DNA of 50,945 bases from Gammaproteobacteria bacterium (GCA_024639825.1 JAHEGH010000015.1:1-50945); one strand, 5' to 3'; positions 1 to 7,804 are shown, counted from the stretch's first letter. Made by a program: numbers and translations. Notes: a model not told the origin generated them from the letters alone.

Positions 1-2192
1 TTCCGATCAGCGATCGCCCAGGATTTCGAAAGTACACCCGGCATCGACTTGGACTGATCAGGCACGTTGTAGGTACCCTCGAGATGGCATGCCTCACAGT
101 TCCTGATCGTGAAGTTCGGGAACGTGTGATTGATGTGCTGCTCATTCCTGGCATCAAATACCGGATCGTTAGCTGCGGCTACATCATCCAGATCAAACGG
201 CTGGAATGAGTGGATCGCATGCACATAGCTGTCGATGGCACGAGACGCCATTTCGAGATGGCTTCCCGGGCTCGTCGTGACATGGCAGTTCTTGCAAACT
301 TCGATGCCATCGCCACCACGGCCGCTGCCGTCATGGAATGTGCTGGCCAGCGAGTCGTGACAGACGTTGCATTTCGCAACACTGACTGTCGCATTGGCAC
401 CCTTGAAGTAGTCATCAATAATAATGCTGCCACCCAGGTCAAAGGTCTCGTCAACAGCCTTGAGCACGACGTCATCACCACCAACAACCAGCTCAGGCGT
501 GATCGTGACTTCCGCGTACTTGACGACGCCATCGGCAATCATCGTAGGAATATCGCTGGTCTGGAATGACGTTTGAACGTAAGCACCGAGATCGAGAGTG
601 ACCATCCAGTCACCCGCGACGCTGCCTGCGTCTTCGGTCCACAACGCATTGGTGTCGCCCGGTGCGAATTCCATGCGGCAACCACCCGGATTGCCTCTTC
701 TGTCCAGGCAAAGCAAGCTGCCATCACTCGTATGCGAAGCAACGATGAAGTTCTTGGTATCCCAACCATAAAGCGATACAAGCACTTCCGGAACAATCGC
801 GGGATTGTTGGCGCTGAATTCGATCGTCAGCAGATTGCCTGCCATCGTGACGTTATCGATCGCCACTGTGAATTGATCGGCAAACTTAACGCCGGCTGGA
901 TCATAGATGTGATCGTCATAGCCCGTGTGCAGATCTGCGAATCCCGTGAAGCCAGCTGTGCCATGGCACTGTTGGCAATTCAGGCCGATGCTGTGGAAGC
1001 TTTCAACACCAGCGACAGTCCACAGGTACTCCATGGGAGGAGGTCTGAGAGGCTGTGCATACAAGCCTTCGAGTGTCGTGCCAGCGTCTTCGGGCCAGGC
1101 ATCCAGACCCTGAACAGCGTGACAGCTCTTACAGGTTGTTGCTGTGAAGTTCGTGTCGTCGAGAATGACTGCTAACTTGTTCTCGTGGCATGAATTACAG
1201 TTCGACATAGACATCGGGTACGGGAATTCCATGGCGTGCGACATGTGCACGTCATTCATGATATTCGCTTTGTACGAATAGTCCGCCGTTTCGGCAACGC
1301 CTGTTGCCCAGTTAAACGGTTCGTCGACCATGTACTGCCAGTCAGTATGATTGCCATTGCGATCGTCATAGTGACAGGACTTGCACGCTGCGAAATCCGG
1401 AAGTAAGTCAACTTGTGCCGCGCGGTAACCGTGTTTCAGGTACGGCGCGCCGTGGCACTTTTCGCAACCCGCAACATTCGCGGCCGAAACGTAGCTATCA
1501 GGATCAGCAGCGGCAGCATCGCCATAGGCTAATGCGGTGTTCGCGACGTCATCATACAGATGGACGTGAGAACCGGCGGGCAGTTCGGATGACGGGCTGT
1601 CATGCGAGAACAGTGCGCCATCGGCGATATAGCCATAAACCTGACCGTTAACGGTCGGGTCAAAGCTTAGTCCACTTTCCGTCAAGACAAACTGTCCAGG
1701 ACCAACATTGACTACGCTGTCGTTCAGACTCGTATTACCGTTGATATAGGTATTCGTTACGGAGTCGTACTGGGTCGCGTAAAAACGTTTTTGATCCAGA
1801 CCGTCATAATCGTCGTAAGGAAGGGCGTCTTTCGTGATCGTGAACTCGAGGCTGACGTCATAAACGGCGCCGTTAAGCGTGCTCGTGAAGTTAGTGAAGA
1901 TCAGCTCGAAAGCGCTGGGATCCGTGTATGCGTTATAAATGTCCTGGTGACCACCACCAACGCCATCGTGGCAGGTGCCACAAGATTCGGGCTTGGCCGA
2001 ATCGATCGCTTTCTGGACCTCGTCAGGAACCGGACCTGGGGGTCCTGCTGGTCCAACTGGACCTACTGGTCCTGCAACGCCAGGTGCGCCAGCGGCACCG
2101 TCACTGCCCTCGCAGCCACTAAGCACAAACGCAAATGCCGTCACTACGAGGAAAGACCAGGCCGAAGCGGAAATTCTGCCGAACCTGTTCAT
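1..2192 (-). CDS. OmcA/MtrC-family decahaem c-type cytochrome lipoprotein (partial, C-terminus beyond left edge)
   Basis: The frame is open from the ATG at 2192 to the left edge, about 730 codons, with no stop seen. The N-terminus is a lipoprotein signal (lipobox LSGC) followed by a short collagen-like Gly-X-Y run (GPVGPVGPAGPPGP) and then the first haem site. Nine CXXCH motifs lie in the window: CGTCH, CEKCH, CKSCH, CNSCH, CKSCH, CQQCH, CNVCH, CKNCH and CEACH. The full-length paralogue at 2421-4811 has ten in the same order, so the tenth should lie outside. The family consists of outer-membrane surface cytochromes that pass electrons to extracellular acceptors. That role here is inferred, because no MtrA/MtrB partner is visible. 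The gene is a diverged tandem duplicate of its neighbour and shares its upstream region. Some internal blocks are identical at the nucleotide level. Confidence 0.92.
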   Translation of the reverse strand, partial: MNRFGRISASAWSFLVVTAFAFVLSGCEGSDGAAGAPGVAGPVGPVGPAGPPGPVPDEVQKAIDSAKPESCGTCHDGVGGGHQDIYNAYTDPSAFELIFTNFTSTLNGAVYDVSLEFTITKDALPYDDYDGLDQKRFYATQYDSVTNTYINGNTSLNDSVVNVGPGQFVLTESGLSFDPTVNGQVYGYIADGALFSHDSPSSELPAGSHVHLYDDVANTALAYGDAAAADPDSYVSAANVAGCEKCHGAPYLKHGYRAAQVDLLPDFAACKSCHYDDRNGNHTDWQYMVDEPFNWATGVAETADYSYKANIMNDVHMSHAMEFPYPMSMSNCNSCHENKLAVILDDTNFTATTCKSCHAVQGLDAWPEDAGTTLEGLYAQPLRPPPMEYLWTVAGVESFHSIGLNCQQCHGTAGFTGFADLHTGYDDHIYDPAGVKFADQFTVAIDNVTMAGNLLTIEFSANNPAIVPEVLVSLYGWDTKNFIVASHTSDGSLLCLDRRGNPGGCRMEFAPGDTNALWTEDAGSVAGDWMVTLDLGAYVQTSFQTSDIPTMIADGVVKYAEVTITPELVVGGDDVVLKAVDETFDLGGSIIIDDYFKGANATVSVAKCNVCHDSLASTFHDGSGRGGDGIEVCKNCHVTTSPGSHLEMASRAIDSYVHAIHSFQPFDLDDVAAANDPVFDARNEQHINHTFPNFTIRNCEACHLEGTYNVPDQSKSMPGVLSKSWAIADR

Positions 2193-2301
2193 ATCTGTAC
2201 TCCCCTATTGGAAATTTTGTTATTAGCCCGTTTACGATCGCCGTATCCATCAGGCGGTCGCCCGGAACATCGAAAAGATAGAGTTTTGGGCGCAACTAAA
2301 C

Positions 2302-2317
2302 ACTGACATATGTCAGT
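2302..2317. promoter_or_regulatory. Crp/Fnr-type operator, perfect palindrome, upstream of the first decahaem gene
   Basis: The sequence ACTGACATATGTCAGT is a perfect 16-bp palindrome with half-sites ACTGA/TCAGT and the six-base spacing of Crp-family sites. It lies 110 bp upstream of the cytochrome start at 2192. The same half-sites occur at 4920-4935 and 5013-5028. The likely binder is the Crp/Fnr protein encoded at 5129 (inference). A TATCTT -10-like box lies between the operator and the gene. Confidence 0.7.
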
Positions 2318-2363
2318 TTCAGCCGCTTGGAAACCGCAGTCTCGTAGGGGATTTCCGTAGCCC

Positions 2364-2395
2364 GAAAAAAAGGCCGGGAGATCCCTCTCCCGGCC
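2364..2395 (-). terminator. Rho-independent terminator of the second decahaem gene
   Basis: Two perfect 9-bp arms (2372-2380 and 2387-2395, GGCCGGGAG type) are followed on the minus strand by seven T residues (A-run at 2365-2371). The hairpin starts 25 bases past the stop of the gene at 2421-4811 and before the operator of the next cytochrome, so the two cytochromes appear to be separate transcription units. Confidence 0.9.
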
Positions 2396-2420
2396 AGTCT
2401 TCGTGTTTGAGCTCTTGTTC

Positions 2421-4811
2421 TTAGAACATGCTCATGATCTTGTCGATGATGCCGTAAAGAACCAGATCGTCGGCGTCATTTTCTTCGAGCGTACCAAATG
2501 CTTCGGTATGCGCGTTGAAGGTCGCGAGCTCACCTGCGAGATCCTTGTTAATGAACTCAACCCTGTGGCAACCGCCGCAAGCCCTGGACGCCGGACCCGT
2601 TACTGCTTCAGGAATGGTGCCGATATTCCGGGTGGGAATATCCCAGGATGCCCGCAATACACCGAACATAGACTTGGACTGATCAGGCGCATTGTAGGTA
2701 CCCGTAAGGTGGCAGCCCTCGCAGCTCAACGCTGTGAAGTTCGGGAACTTATGCGTCTTGTGCATCTCATTCCGTGCGTTGAATACCGGATCGTTAGCCG
2801 CAGCAACATCATCCTCATCGAACGGCTGGAACGAATGGATCGCATGCACGTAGCTGTCGATGGCGCGCGAGGCCAATTCGAGATGGCTGCCCGGGCTCGT
2901 CGTGACATGGCAGTTCTTGCACACTTCGATGCCATCACCACCACGGCCGCTGCCGTCGTGGAACGTGCTGGCGAGCGAGTCGTGGCAAGCGTTGCACTTC
3001 TCGACAGAAACCGTTGCATTAGCACCCTTGAAGTAGTCAGCAACTGTCGCATTGCCGACGAAATCAAACGTCTCATCAACGGCCTTCAGAACGACATCCT
3101 GCCCACCAAGCTCCAGTTCCGGAGTAATGGTGACTTCTGCCTTCTTGATCTTGCCATTGGCGATCATCGTCGGGATGTCTTCGGGCAGGAACTCGTTAGG
3201 AGCGTAGGCGCCGAGATCGAGAGTGACCATCCAGTCACCCGCGACGCTGCCTGCGTCTTCGGTCCACAACGCATTGGTGTCGCCCGGTGCGAATTCCATG
3301 CGGCAACCACCCGGATTGCCTCTTCTGTCCAGGCAAAGCAAGCTGCCATCACTCGTATGCGAAGCGACGATAAAGTTCTTGGTATCCCAGCCATACAGGG
3401 AAACCAGAACTTCCGGAACGATGTCGACGTTATTCGCGCTGAATTCGACTGTCAGCAGATTGCCGGCCAGCGAAACACTGTCGATTGCAACCGTATTCAG
3501 ATCCGCATATTTGACGCCATTGGCATCGTAGATGTGATCGTCATAGCCCGAGTGCAGATCTGCGAATCCCGTGAAGCCAGCTGTGCCATGGCACTGCAGG
3601 CAATTCAGGCCGATGCTGTGGAAGCTTTCAACACCAGCGGCAGTCCACAGGTACTCCATTGGAGGTGGACGATGTGGCTGGGCATACAAGCCTTCGAGTG
3701 TCGTGCCCGCATCTTCTGGCCACGCGTTGATACCTTCAACCACGTGACAGCTCTTGCAGGTCTCTACCGTAAAGTTGGCATCGGCAAGAACCTCCGTCAG
3801 CTTGCCGGCATGGCAAGTTGAACAGTTGGCCATCGATTGTGGATACGGGAATTCCATGGCGTGCGACATGTGCGTGTCGTTCATGAGGACGGCCTGGTAG
3901 GCGTAGTCGGCTGTTGGAGCCACACCAGTTGCCCAACCCAGGGGATCGTCGACCATGTACTGCCAGTCTTCGTGACCGCCCGTGCGGTCGTCGGAGTGGC
4001 AAGCTTTACACTGCAGGAAGTCCGGTGCGCCGGCGATGGCGGCATCGATGTTGCCGTGCTTGCGATACGGTGCACCATGACAGGCTGCACATCCGTCAAC
4101 ATTGGCAACTGATTCGAAGGTCGCAATATCGCCGATCAGCCAGGCGTCTGAAGACTGTTCTGCGTACATCTGAACGCGTTTGCCGGCTGCGGGATTGTAC
4201 TGGTCTTCTTCGATTGCGAGGAGGTCGTTGGCAATCTTGCCGACGATTGCGCCGCCTGAAAAGGCTGTCGGGTCGTAGGCGAGGGCTTGTGTCAAGGTGT
4301 ACGTGCCGTTGCCATTACTTGCCGCGAGGGACGGATCCAATGACGGGAAGAAGCCGCCGGAATTGCTGAACAATCCTGTGGCGCTATCGTACTGAACGAC
4401 ATAGAAACTAATTGCATCCACCGTTGGAGGCGCTCCAGCCGTGTCAATCAACGGTGCGCCGTTTTGATCGATACTGAAGTTCAGGGTCAAAGTGCCAGCA
4501 TTCCAAGCCAGACCTGTAATCGTCAGATCAAGCGCACTACCACCGTACTTGGCATATTCAGCCTGGTGCATATCACCAGCGCCATCGTGGCAGGTGCCAC
4601 ATGACTCGACTTTCGCGGACTCGATAGCTGCTGCGACTTCATCAGGAACCGGTCCCGGAGGCCCTGCTGGTCCAACCGGACCTACTGGTCCGGCAACGCC
4701 GGGTGCGCCAGCGGCACCGTCACTGCCCTCGCAGCCACTAAGCATAAACGCAAATGCCGTCACTACGAGGAAAGACCAGGCCGAAGCGGAAAATCTGCCG
4801 AACCTGTTCAT
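2421..4811 (-). CDS. OmcA/MtrC-family decahaem c-type cytochrome, outer-surface lipoprotein
   Basis: This is a 796-aa protein with a lipoprotein signal (LSGC, Cys27) and a collagen-like linker (GPVGPVGPAGPPGP, about residues 42-55). It has exactly ten CXXCH haem-binding motifs: CGTCH, CAACH, CKACH, CSTCH, CKSCH, CLQCH, CNACH, CKNCH, CEGCH and CGGCH. Between haems 1 and 2 and between haems 6 and 7 are haem-free stretches, as in the split beta-barrel and haem-domain arrangement of MtrC/OmcA. Members accept electrons across the outer membrane and reduce extracellular metals, humics or partner cells. No MtrAB genes are in the window. The gene stands alone, with its own operator (4920-4935) and terminator (2364-2395), and is divergent from a Crp/Fnr regulator. 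Haem ligation is certain from the motifs. The physiological acceptor cannot be read from sequence. Confidence 0.93.
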   Translation of the reverse strand: MNRFGRFSASAWSFLVVTAFAFMLSGCEGSDGAAGAPGVAGPVGPVGPAGPPGPVPDEVAAAIESAKVESCGTCHDGAGDMHQAEYAKYGGSALDLTITGLAWNAGTLTLNFSIDQNGAPLIDTAGAPPTVDAISFYVVQYDSATGLFSNSGGFFPSLDPSLAASNGNGTYTLTQALAYDPTAFSGGAIVGKIANDLLAIEEDQYNPAAGKRVQMYAEQSSDAWLIGDIATFESVANVDGCAACHGAPYRKHGNIDAAIAGAPDFLQCKACHSDDRTGGHEDWQYMVDDPLGWATGVAPTADYAYQAVLMNDTHMSHAMEFPYPQSMANCSTCHAGKLTEVLADANFTVETCKSCHVVEGINAWPEDAGTTLEGLYAQPHRPPPMEYLWTAAGVESFHSIGLNCLQCHGTAGFTGFADLHSGYDDHIYDANGVKYADLNTVAIDSVSLAGNLLTVEFSANNVDIVPEVLVSLYGWDTKNFIVASHTSDGSLLCLDRRGNPGGCRMEFAPGDTNALWTEDAGSVAGDWMVTLDLGAYAPNEFLPEDIPTMIANGKIKKAEVTITPELELGGQDVVLKAVDETFDFVGNATVADYFKGANATVSVEKCNACHDSLASTFHDGSGRGGDGIEVCKNCHVTTSPGSHLELASRAIDSYVHAIHSFQPFDEDDVAAANDPVFNARNEMHKTHKFPNFTALSCEGCHLTGTYNAPDQSKSMFGVLRASWDIPTRNIGTIPEAVTGPASRACGGCHRVEFINKDLAGELATFNAHTEAFGTLEENDADDLVLYGIIDKIMSMF

Positions 4812-4919
4812 ATTCGTACTCCCTATTGGAAATTTAATATTTAGCCCGTTTACGACCGCCTTGTAGATCGGGCGGTCGTCCGGAACATCGAAACAATAGG
4901 GATTTGCGCGCTCTTAGAC

Positions 4920-4935
4920 ACTGACAAAGCTCAGT
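4920..4935. promoter_or_regulatory. Crp/Fnr-type operator upstream of the second decahaem gene
   Basis: The sequence ACTGACAAAGCTCAGT has exact ACTGA/TCAGT half-sites around a six-base spacer. It sits 109 bp from the start at 4811, matching the 110 bp seen for the paralogue. The spacer differs between the copies while the half-sites do not, as expected for a protein-binding site. Confidence 0.7.
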
Positions 4936-5012
4936 TTCGGTCGGTGGATTACACCTACTGCGAAAACACGATTCTGCGGCTATTCCATGCGCGATTCACC
5001 CTTACCCAGAAC

Positions 5013-5028
5013 ACTGACAAATGTCAGT
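5013..5028. promoter_or_regulatory. Crp/Fnr-type operator upstream of the regulator gene (possible autoregulation)
   Basis: The sequence ACTGACAAATGTCAGT is the third copy of the ACTGA-N6-TCAGT palindrome. It lies 101 bp upstream of the regulator ATG at 5129, which suggests that the regulator controls its own gene as well as both cytochromes. Confidence 0.68.
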
Positions 5029-5128
5029 CTCAGCTAGGTAAAAACCGAGTATCGGGAAGGGAAGTCCGTATCGACGAAATCGTGCGTTTTTGTTCTGATG
5101 AGGCACAGAATCAGGGAACGTCTACTGT

Positions 5129-5833
5129 ATGAGCTGCACCAATTTGATTTGCCCGTTTCACGAGCTTCAGGCCAGTGATTACCTCAGTTCGGATTCAGAA
5201 ATGAAGTGCCTGATTACCGATGCAGTGAAACAGGTCCGCTTTGACAAGGGCGACGTTCTGTTTGCGCAGGGGCAAAGCAGCGACAGCCTGTTCTCCCTGT
5301 CCAGCGGTATCGTCAAGATTGCCTACCACACCCAGGACGGGCGTGAGCAAATCGTGGGACTGAGCACGCCGGGGAAGCTCCTGGTAGGGCTGCAGTCTTT
5401 AAGCCAAGACTACTACGAATATTCGGCGGTGGCTGAAACCGAAACGTATGCGTGCAAGATCCGGCACCGGGCATTGCTGCGGACGGCGCAGAAAAGAGGC
5501 GAAGTCGCGATGCGACTGGTCGACGCACTCAACGCACAGCTCGCCCACAGCCGTTCGCTCATGAAGGTTATGGGGCATAAATGCGCCGCGTCGAAGATCG
5601 CGTCGTTTATACAATTGATCATTCCGAGTTCGGAACACGGGCACAAACGTTTTACCCTGCCGTTTTCAAGACGCGAGATGGCTAACCTGCTGGGCCTCAG
5701 CGAGGAAACCGTCTGCCGGCAGATGGCAAACATGAAACGTCGCGGCATTTTGTACGCGCCGCGCGGCAAGATCGAAATTCTTGACTGGGATCAGCTGCAG
5801 ATGTTGGCTGACGAGCCCCTCGCGGCCGGCTGA
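5129..5833 (+). CDS. Crp/Fnr-family transcriptional regulator
   Basis: This 234-aa protein has an N-terminal cyclic-nucleotide-binding-like beta-roll (about 30-120), a dimerisation helix and a C-terminal winged helix-turn-helix (about 175-215). The recognition helix, SEETVCRQM, aligns with the E-x-x-S-R of FNR as E193-x-x-C196-R197. Cysteines lie at 3, 8, 27 and 109. C3-x4-C8 followed by PF resembles the end of the FNR N-terminal cluster region, and C109 falls where FNR has its distal ligand. An Fe-S or redox sensor is therefore possible but the spacing is not canonical. The ATG is fixed by an in-frame stop at 5099 and no start between. Its position next to two extracellular-electron-transfer cytochromes with shared palindromes suggests that it is their regulator, perhaps responding to oxygen or redox state. 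Confidence 0.88.
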   Translation: MSCTNLICPFHELQASDYLSSDSEMKCLITDAVKQVRFDKGDVLFAQGQSSDSLFSLSSGIVKIAYHTQDGREQIVGLSTPGKLLVGLQSLSQDYYEYSAVAETETYACKIRHRALLRTAQKRGEVAMRLVDALNAQLAHSRSLMKVMGHKCAASKIASFIQLIIPSSEHGHKRFTLPFSRREMANLLGLSEETVCRQMANMKRRGILYAPRGKIEILDWDQLQMLADEPLAAG

Positions 5834-5846
5834 GAGTTTGAAAGAG

Positions 5847-5922
5847 TGGTGGGCCCCCGGGGGCTCGAACCCCGGACCAGCGGATTAAGAGTCCGATGCT
5901 CTACCAACTGAGCTAGAGGCCC
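5847..5922 (-). tRNA. tRNA-Lys (anticodon CTT)
   Basis: The minus strand folds as a 76-nt cloverleaf with acceptor GGGCCTC/GGGGCCC, the D-arm AGCTCAGTTGGTAGAGC, anticodon loop CTCTTAA (anticodon CTT), T-arm CGGGG/CCCCG with loop TTCGAGC, discriminator A and encoded CCA. It is the last gene of a four-tRNA operon. Confidence 0.95.
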
Positions 5923-5957
5923 ACCTGTTCGTACCTTGCGTACGATCCTTCAAAAAA

Positions 5958-6034
5958 TGGGGTGGCTGAGGGGACTCGAACCCCCGACGACCGGGATCAC
6001 AACCCGGGGCTCTACCAACTGAGCTACAGCCACC
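5958..6034 (-). tRNA. tRNA-His (anticodon GTG)
   Basis: The cloverleaf has anticodon loop TTGTGAT flanked by CCGGG/CCCGG. The acceptor includes the extra 5' G(-1) opposite C73, the tRNA-His identity pair, and CCA is encoded. It lies between the Arg and Lys tRNAs. Confidence 0.96.
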
Positions 6035-6052
6035 ACGGTATTTCACATTGTA

Positions 6053-6075
6053 TCGCGGCTAAAGCCGCTCCCACA
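6053..6075. repeat. REP-like palindromic element inside the tRNA operon
   Basis: A small hairpin (GCGGCT-AA-AGCCGC) is followed on one side by TCCCACA. Read on the minus strand it begins GTGGGAG, the GTRG head typical of REP elements mobilised by RAYT transposases. It sits between tRNA-Arg and tRNA-His. A second element with the same layout is at 19785-19808. Confidence 0.75.
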
Positions 6076-6087
6076 GTGCCATTCTTA

Positions 6088-6164
6088 TGGCGCGCCCGGC
6101 AGGACTCGAACCTGCAACCCTCGGCTTAGAAGGCCGATGCTCTATCCGGTTGAGCTACGGGCGC
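6088..6164 (-). tRNA. tRNA-Arg (anticodon TCT)
   Basis: This is a 77-nt cloverleaf with acceptor GCGCCCG/CGGGCGC, anticodon stem TCGGC/GCCGA around loop CTTCTAA (anticodon TCT, reading AGA/AGG), discriminator G and encoded CCA. Confidence 0.95.
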
Positions 6165-6192
6165 ACGGTTCAAGTTTAACCGGAAATCTGGC

Positions 6193-6269
6193 TGGTCGGG
6201 GCAGAGGGATTCGAACCCCCGACCCTCTGCTCCCAAAGCAGATGCGCTACCAGACTGCGCCATGCCCCG
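6193..6269 (-). tRNA. tRNA-Pro (anticodon TGG)
   Basis: This is a 77-nt cloverleaf with acceptor CGGGGCA/TGCCCCG, anticodon stem TCTGC/GCAGA around TTTGGGA (anticodon TGG), discriminator A and encoded CCA. It is the first gene of the operon, about 50 nt after the predicted transcription start. Confidence 0.95.
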
Positions 6270-6326
6270 ATTGCCAGGTTTTCCATCCCGCGCGACTCGA
6301 CCAGGGCCGGGCCTCGCGGGGGTGCG

Positions 6327-6355
6327 ATAATACGGGCGCTATGGTTGGCAATCAA
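6327..6355 (-). promoter_or_regulatory. sigma70 promoter of the Pro-Arg-His-Lys tRNA operon
   Basis: On the minus strand, TTGATT (6350-6355) is separated by exactly 17 bp from TATTAT (6327-6332). The box is followed by a GC-rich discriminator (CGCACCCCC), as at stable-RNA promoters under stringent control. Transcription should start near 6320. Confidence 0.75.
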
Positions 6356-6411
6356 GGGTTTGGCTCGGTTATATTGCCCCTCTCTGCACCGCCCTTCGCG
6401 TGGATTTTCCT

Positions 6412-7077
6412 ATGACCAAAGCCCTGATTTCGCTGCTCACTCTTCTCGTACTGACCGCCTGCACGGCCAAACAACCGGCATCACCCCCGACCGAACAGGC
6501 TGCGGAGAAACCCGCCATAGCTGTGACGACCCGGGCGCCCGATGTCGCTTTTATCAAAGTGACCACTTCAGCCGGCAGTTTCACGCTGCGCCTCGACGGC
6601 CGGGCAGCACCCCTGACCGTTGCCAATTTCCTCAAAAACGTGGATTCCGGCTTTTATACCGGCACCGTGTTTCACCGCATCATTCCCGGCTTCATGATCC
6701 AGGGCGGCGGCTACAGTGAAGACTTCACGCTCCGGGAACCCGGTCAGACAGTGCCTAACGAATCGGGCAACGGACTCCCCAACCTGCGCTCGACGATCGC
6801 AATGGCGCGCACGGGCGACCCACACTCGGCCGGCGCTCAGTTCTTTATCAATGTCGTCGACAATGTCGCCGGCGACCCGAACACCGCCAACCTGGACCCC
6901 GTCAAGCACCCGACTCAGGGCCGCTGGGGTTACACGGTCTTCGGCTTCGTCACCGAAGGCATGGATGTCGTCGACCTGATCGCCCGGTATGAAACCGAGC
7001 CGACCGGCCCCGGGGGCGCACCGGCGCCAATCATCCCGGTCATTATCGAAAACATGACCCGCGTCCAGCCCGAATAA
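6412..7077 (+). CDS. Cyclophilin-type peptidyl-prolyl cis-trans isomerase, lipoprotein
   Basis: The protein is 221 aa from the ATG at 6412. A GTG 12 bases upstream is in frame, but the ATG gives the cleaner signal peptide (TKALISLLTLLVLTAC, lipobox LTAC). The cyclophilin fold is shown by VTTSAGSFTLRL, NFLKNVDSGFYTGTVFHRII, FMIQGGG and SAGAQFFINV, which carry the catalytic Arg and the substrate-binding Gln, Phe and Asn. Members isomerise X-Pro bonds, and with this signal it should act at the membrane in the periplasm. The stop is one base before the lpxH ATG, so the two are surely co-transcribed. Confidence 0.9.
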   Translation: MTKALISLLTLLVLTACTAKQPASPPTEQAAEKPAIAVTTRAPDVAFIKVTTSAGSFTLRLDGRAAPLTVANFLKNVDSGFYTGTVFHRIIPGFMIQGGGYSEDFTLREPGQTVPNESGNGLPNLRSTIAMARTGDPHSAGAQFFINVVDNVAGDPNTANLDPVKHPTQGRWGYTVFGFVTEGMDVVDLIARYETEPTGPGGAPAPIIPVIIENMTRVQPE

Positions 7078-7078
7078 C

Positions 7079-7804
7079 ATGGCGACCCTCTTCATCTCCG
7101 ACCTGCATCTCGAGCCCGGCCGGCCGGAGATCGGTGAACAGTTCCTGGCGTTTCTTGCCGGACCCGCCCGCGACGCTGATGCGCTCTACATCCTGGGCGA
7201 CCTGTTTGAAGCCTGGATCGGCGACGACGACCCAAACCCCTACTACGCGCAGATGAAGACGGCGATCCGCGCACTCTCGGACAGTGGTGTGCCGGTGTTC
7301 TTCATGCACGGCAATCGCGATTTCATGATCGGCGAGACGTTTGCTGCCGAGGCCGGCATCACGCTGCTCAGCGATCCCCATCCACTGCAGCTGTACGGGG
7401 AACACGTGCTACTCAGCCACGGCGATGCGCTGTGCACCGACGATGTCGAGTACCAGCAGGTCCGCGCCATGACGCGCAACCCCGACTGGCAGGCGATGAT
7501 GCTCTCCAAGTCGATTGAAGAACGCATTGCGTTTGCCGCCCAGGCCCGAGAACAGAGTCTTGCCCGCAGCGAGTCGATGACCGAGGAGATTGCGGATGTC
7601 AGTCAGGATGCTGTCCACCAGACGATCCGCGAGTCAGGCGCCGACATCCTGCTGCACGGCCATACGCACCGCCCTGCCGTCCATCCATTCCACGTGGATG
7701 AGCGGCCCGTGCACCGCATCGTGCTCGGCGACTGGTACGAACAGGGCAGCATGGTTGAGTGGGACGCGGATGGACCGCGGCTCGAGGAACTCCCCCGGAA
7801 ATAG
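7079..7804 (+). CDS. lpxH: UDP-2,3-diacylglucosamine diphosphatase (lipid A synthesis)
   Basis: This 241-aa calcineurin-like metallophosphoesterase has the LpxH signature: ISDLHLEPGRP (Asp8, His10), LGDLFEAWIGDDD (Asp41), HGNRDF, SHGDALC and HGHTHRPAVH as metal ligands. It hydrolyses UDP-2,3-diacylglucosamine to lipid X and UMP at the inner-membrane face. The length is usual for the family. It follows the isomerase gene by one base. Its TAG stop lies inside the left arm of the inverted repeat at 7799-7852. Confidence 0.96.
   Translation: MATLFISDLHLEPGRPEIGEQFLAFLAGPARDADALYILGDLFEAWIGDDDPNPYYAQMKTAIRALSDSGVPVFFMHGNRDFMIGETFAAEAGITLLSDPHPLQLYGEHVLLSHGDALCTDDVEYQQVRAMTRNPDWQAMMLSKSIEERIAFAAQAREQSLARSESMTEEIADVSQDAVHQTIRESGADILLHGHTHRPAVHPFHVDERPVHRIVLGDWYEQGSMVEWDADGPRLEELPRK

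Larger units (their letters stand above)
4812..5128. other. 317-bp divergent control region between the decahaem gene and the Crp/Fnr gene
   Basis: No convincing gene lies here. The half nearest the cytochrome (about 4813-4935) is recognisably similar to the region upstream of the other cytochrome (about 2194-2317), including the AGCCCGTTTACGA block, so promoter and gene were duplicated together. Two ACTGA-N6-TCAGT palindromes lie 93 bp apart centre to centre, one serving each divergent gene. Confidence 0.7.

Noticed and set aside
573..1175. A 200-codon open frame on the plus strand
   Set aside because: It lies opposite the partial cytochrome and is the counterpart of the frame at 2403-3821, as expected for shadow frames of duplicated genes.
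2403..3821. A 472-codon open frame on the plus strand
   Set aside because: It is antisense to the decahaem cytochrome, whose ten CXXCH motifs prove the minus-strand frame. The plus frame has no recognisable domain and stays open because of codon bias.
4944..5132. A 62-codon open frame ending at the regulator start (ATGA)
   Set aside because: It spans an operator (5013-5028), has no clear ribosome site and no recognisable sequence. A leader peptide is possible but not supported.
6137..6415. A 92-codon open frame across the tRNAs
   Set aside because: It runs through the tRNA-Arg and tRNA-Pro genes and the tRNA promoter, so it is not a protein gene.
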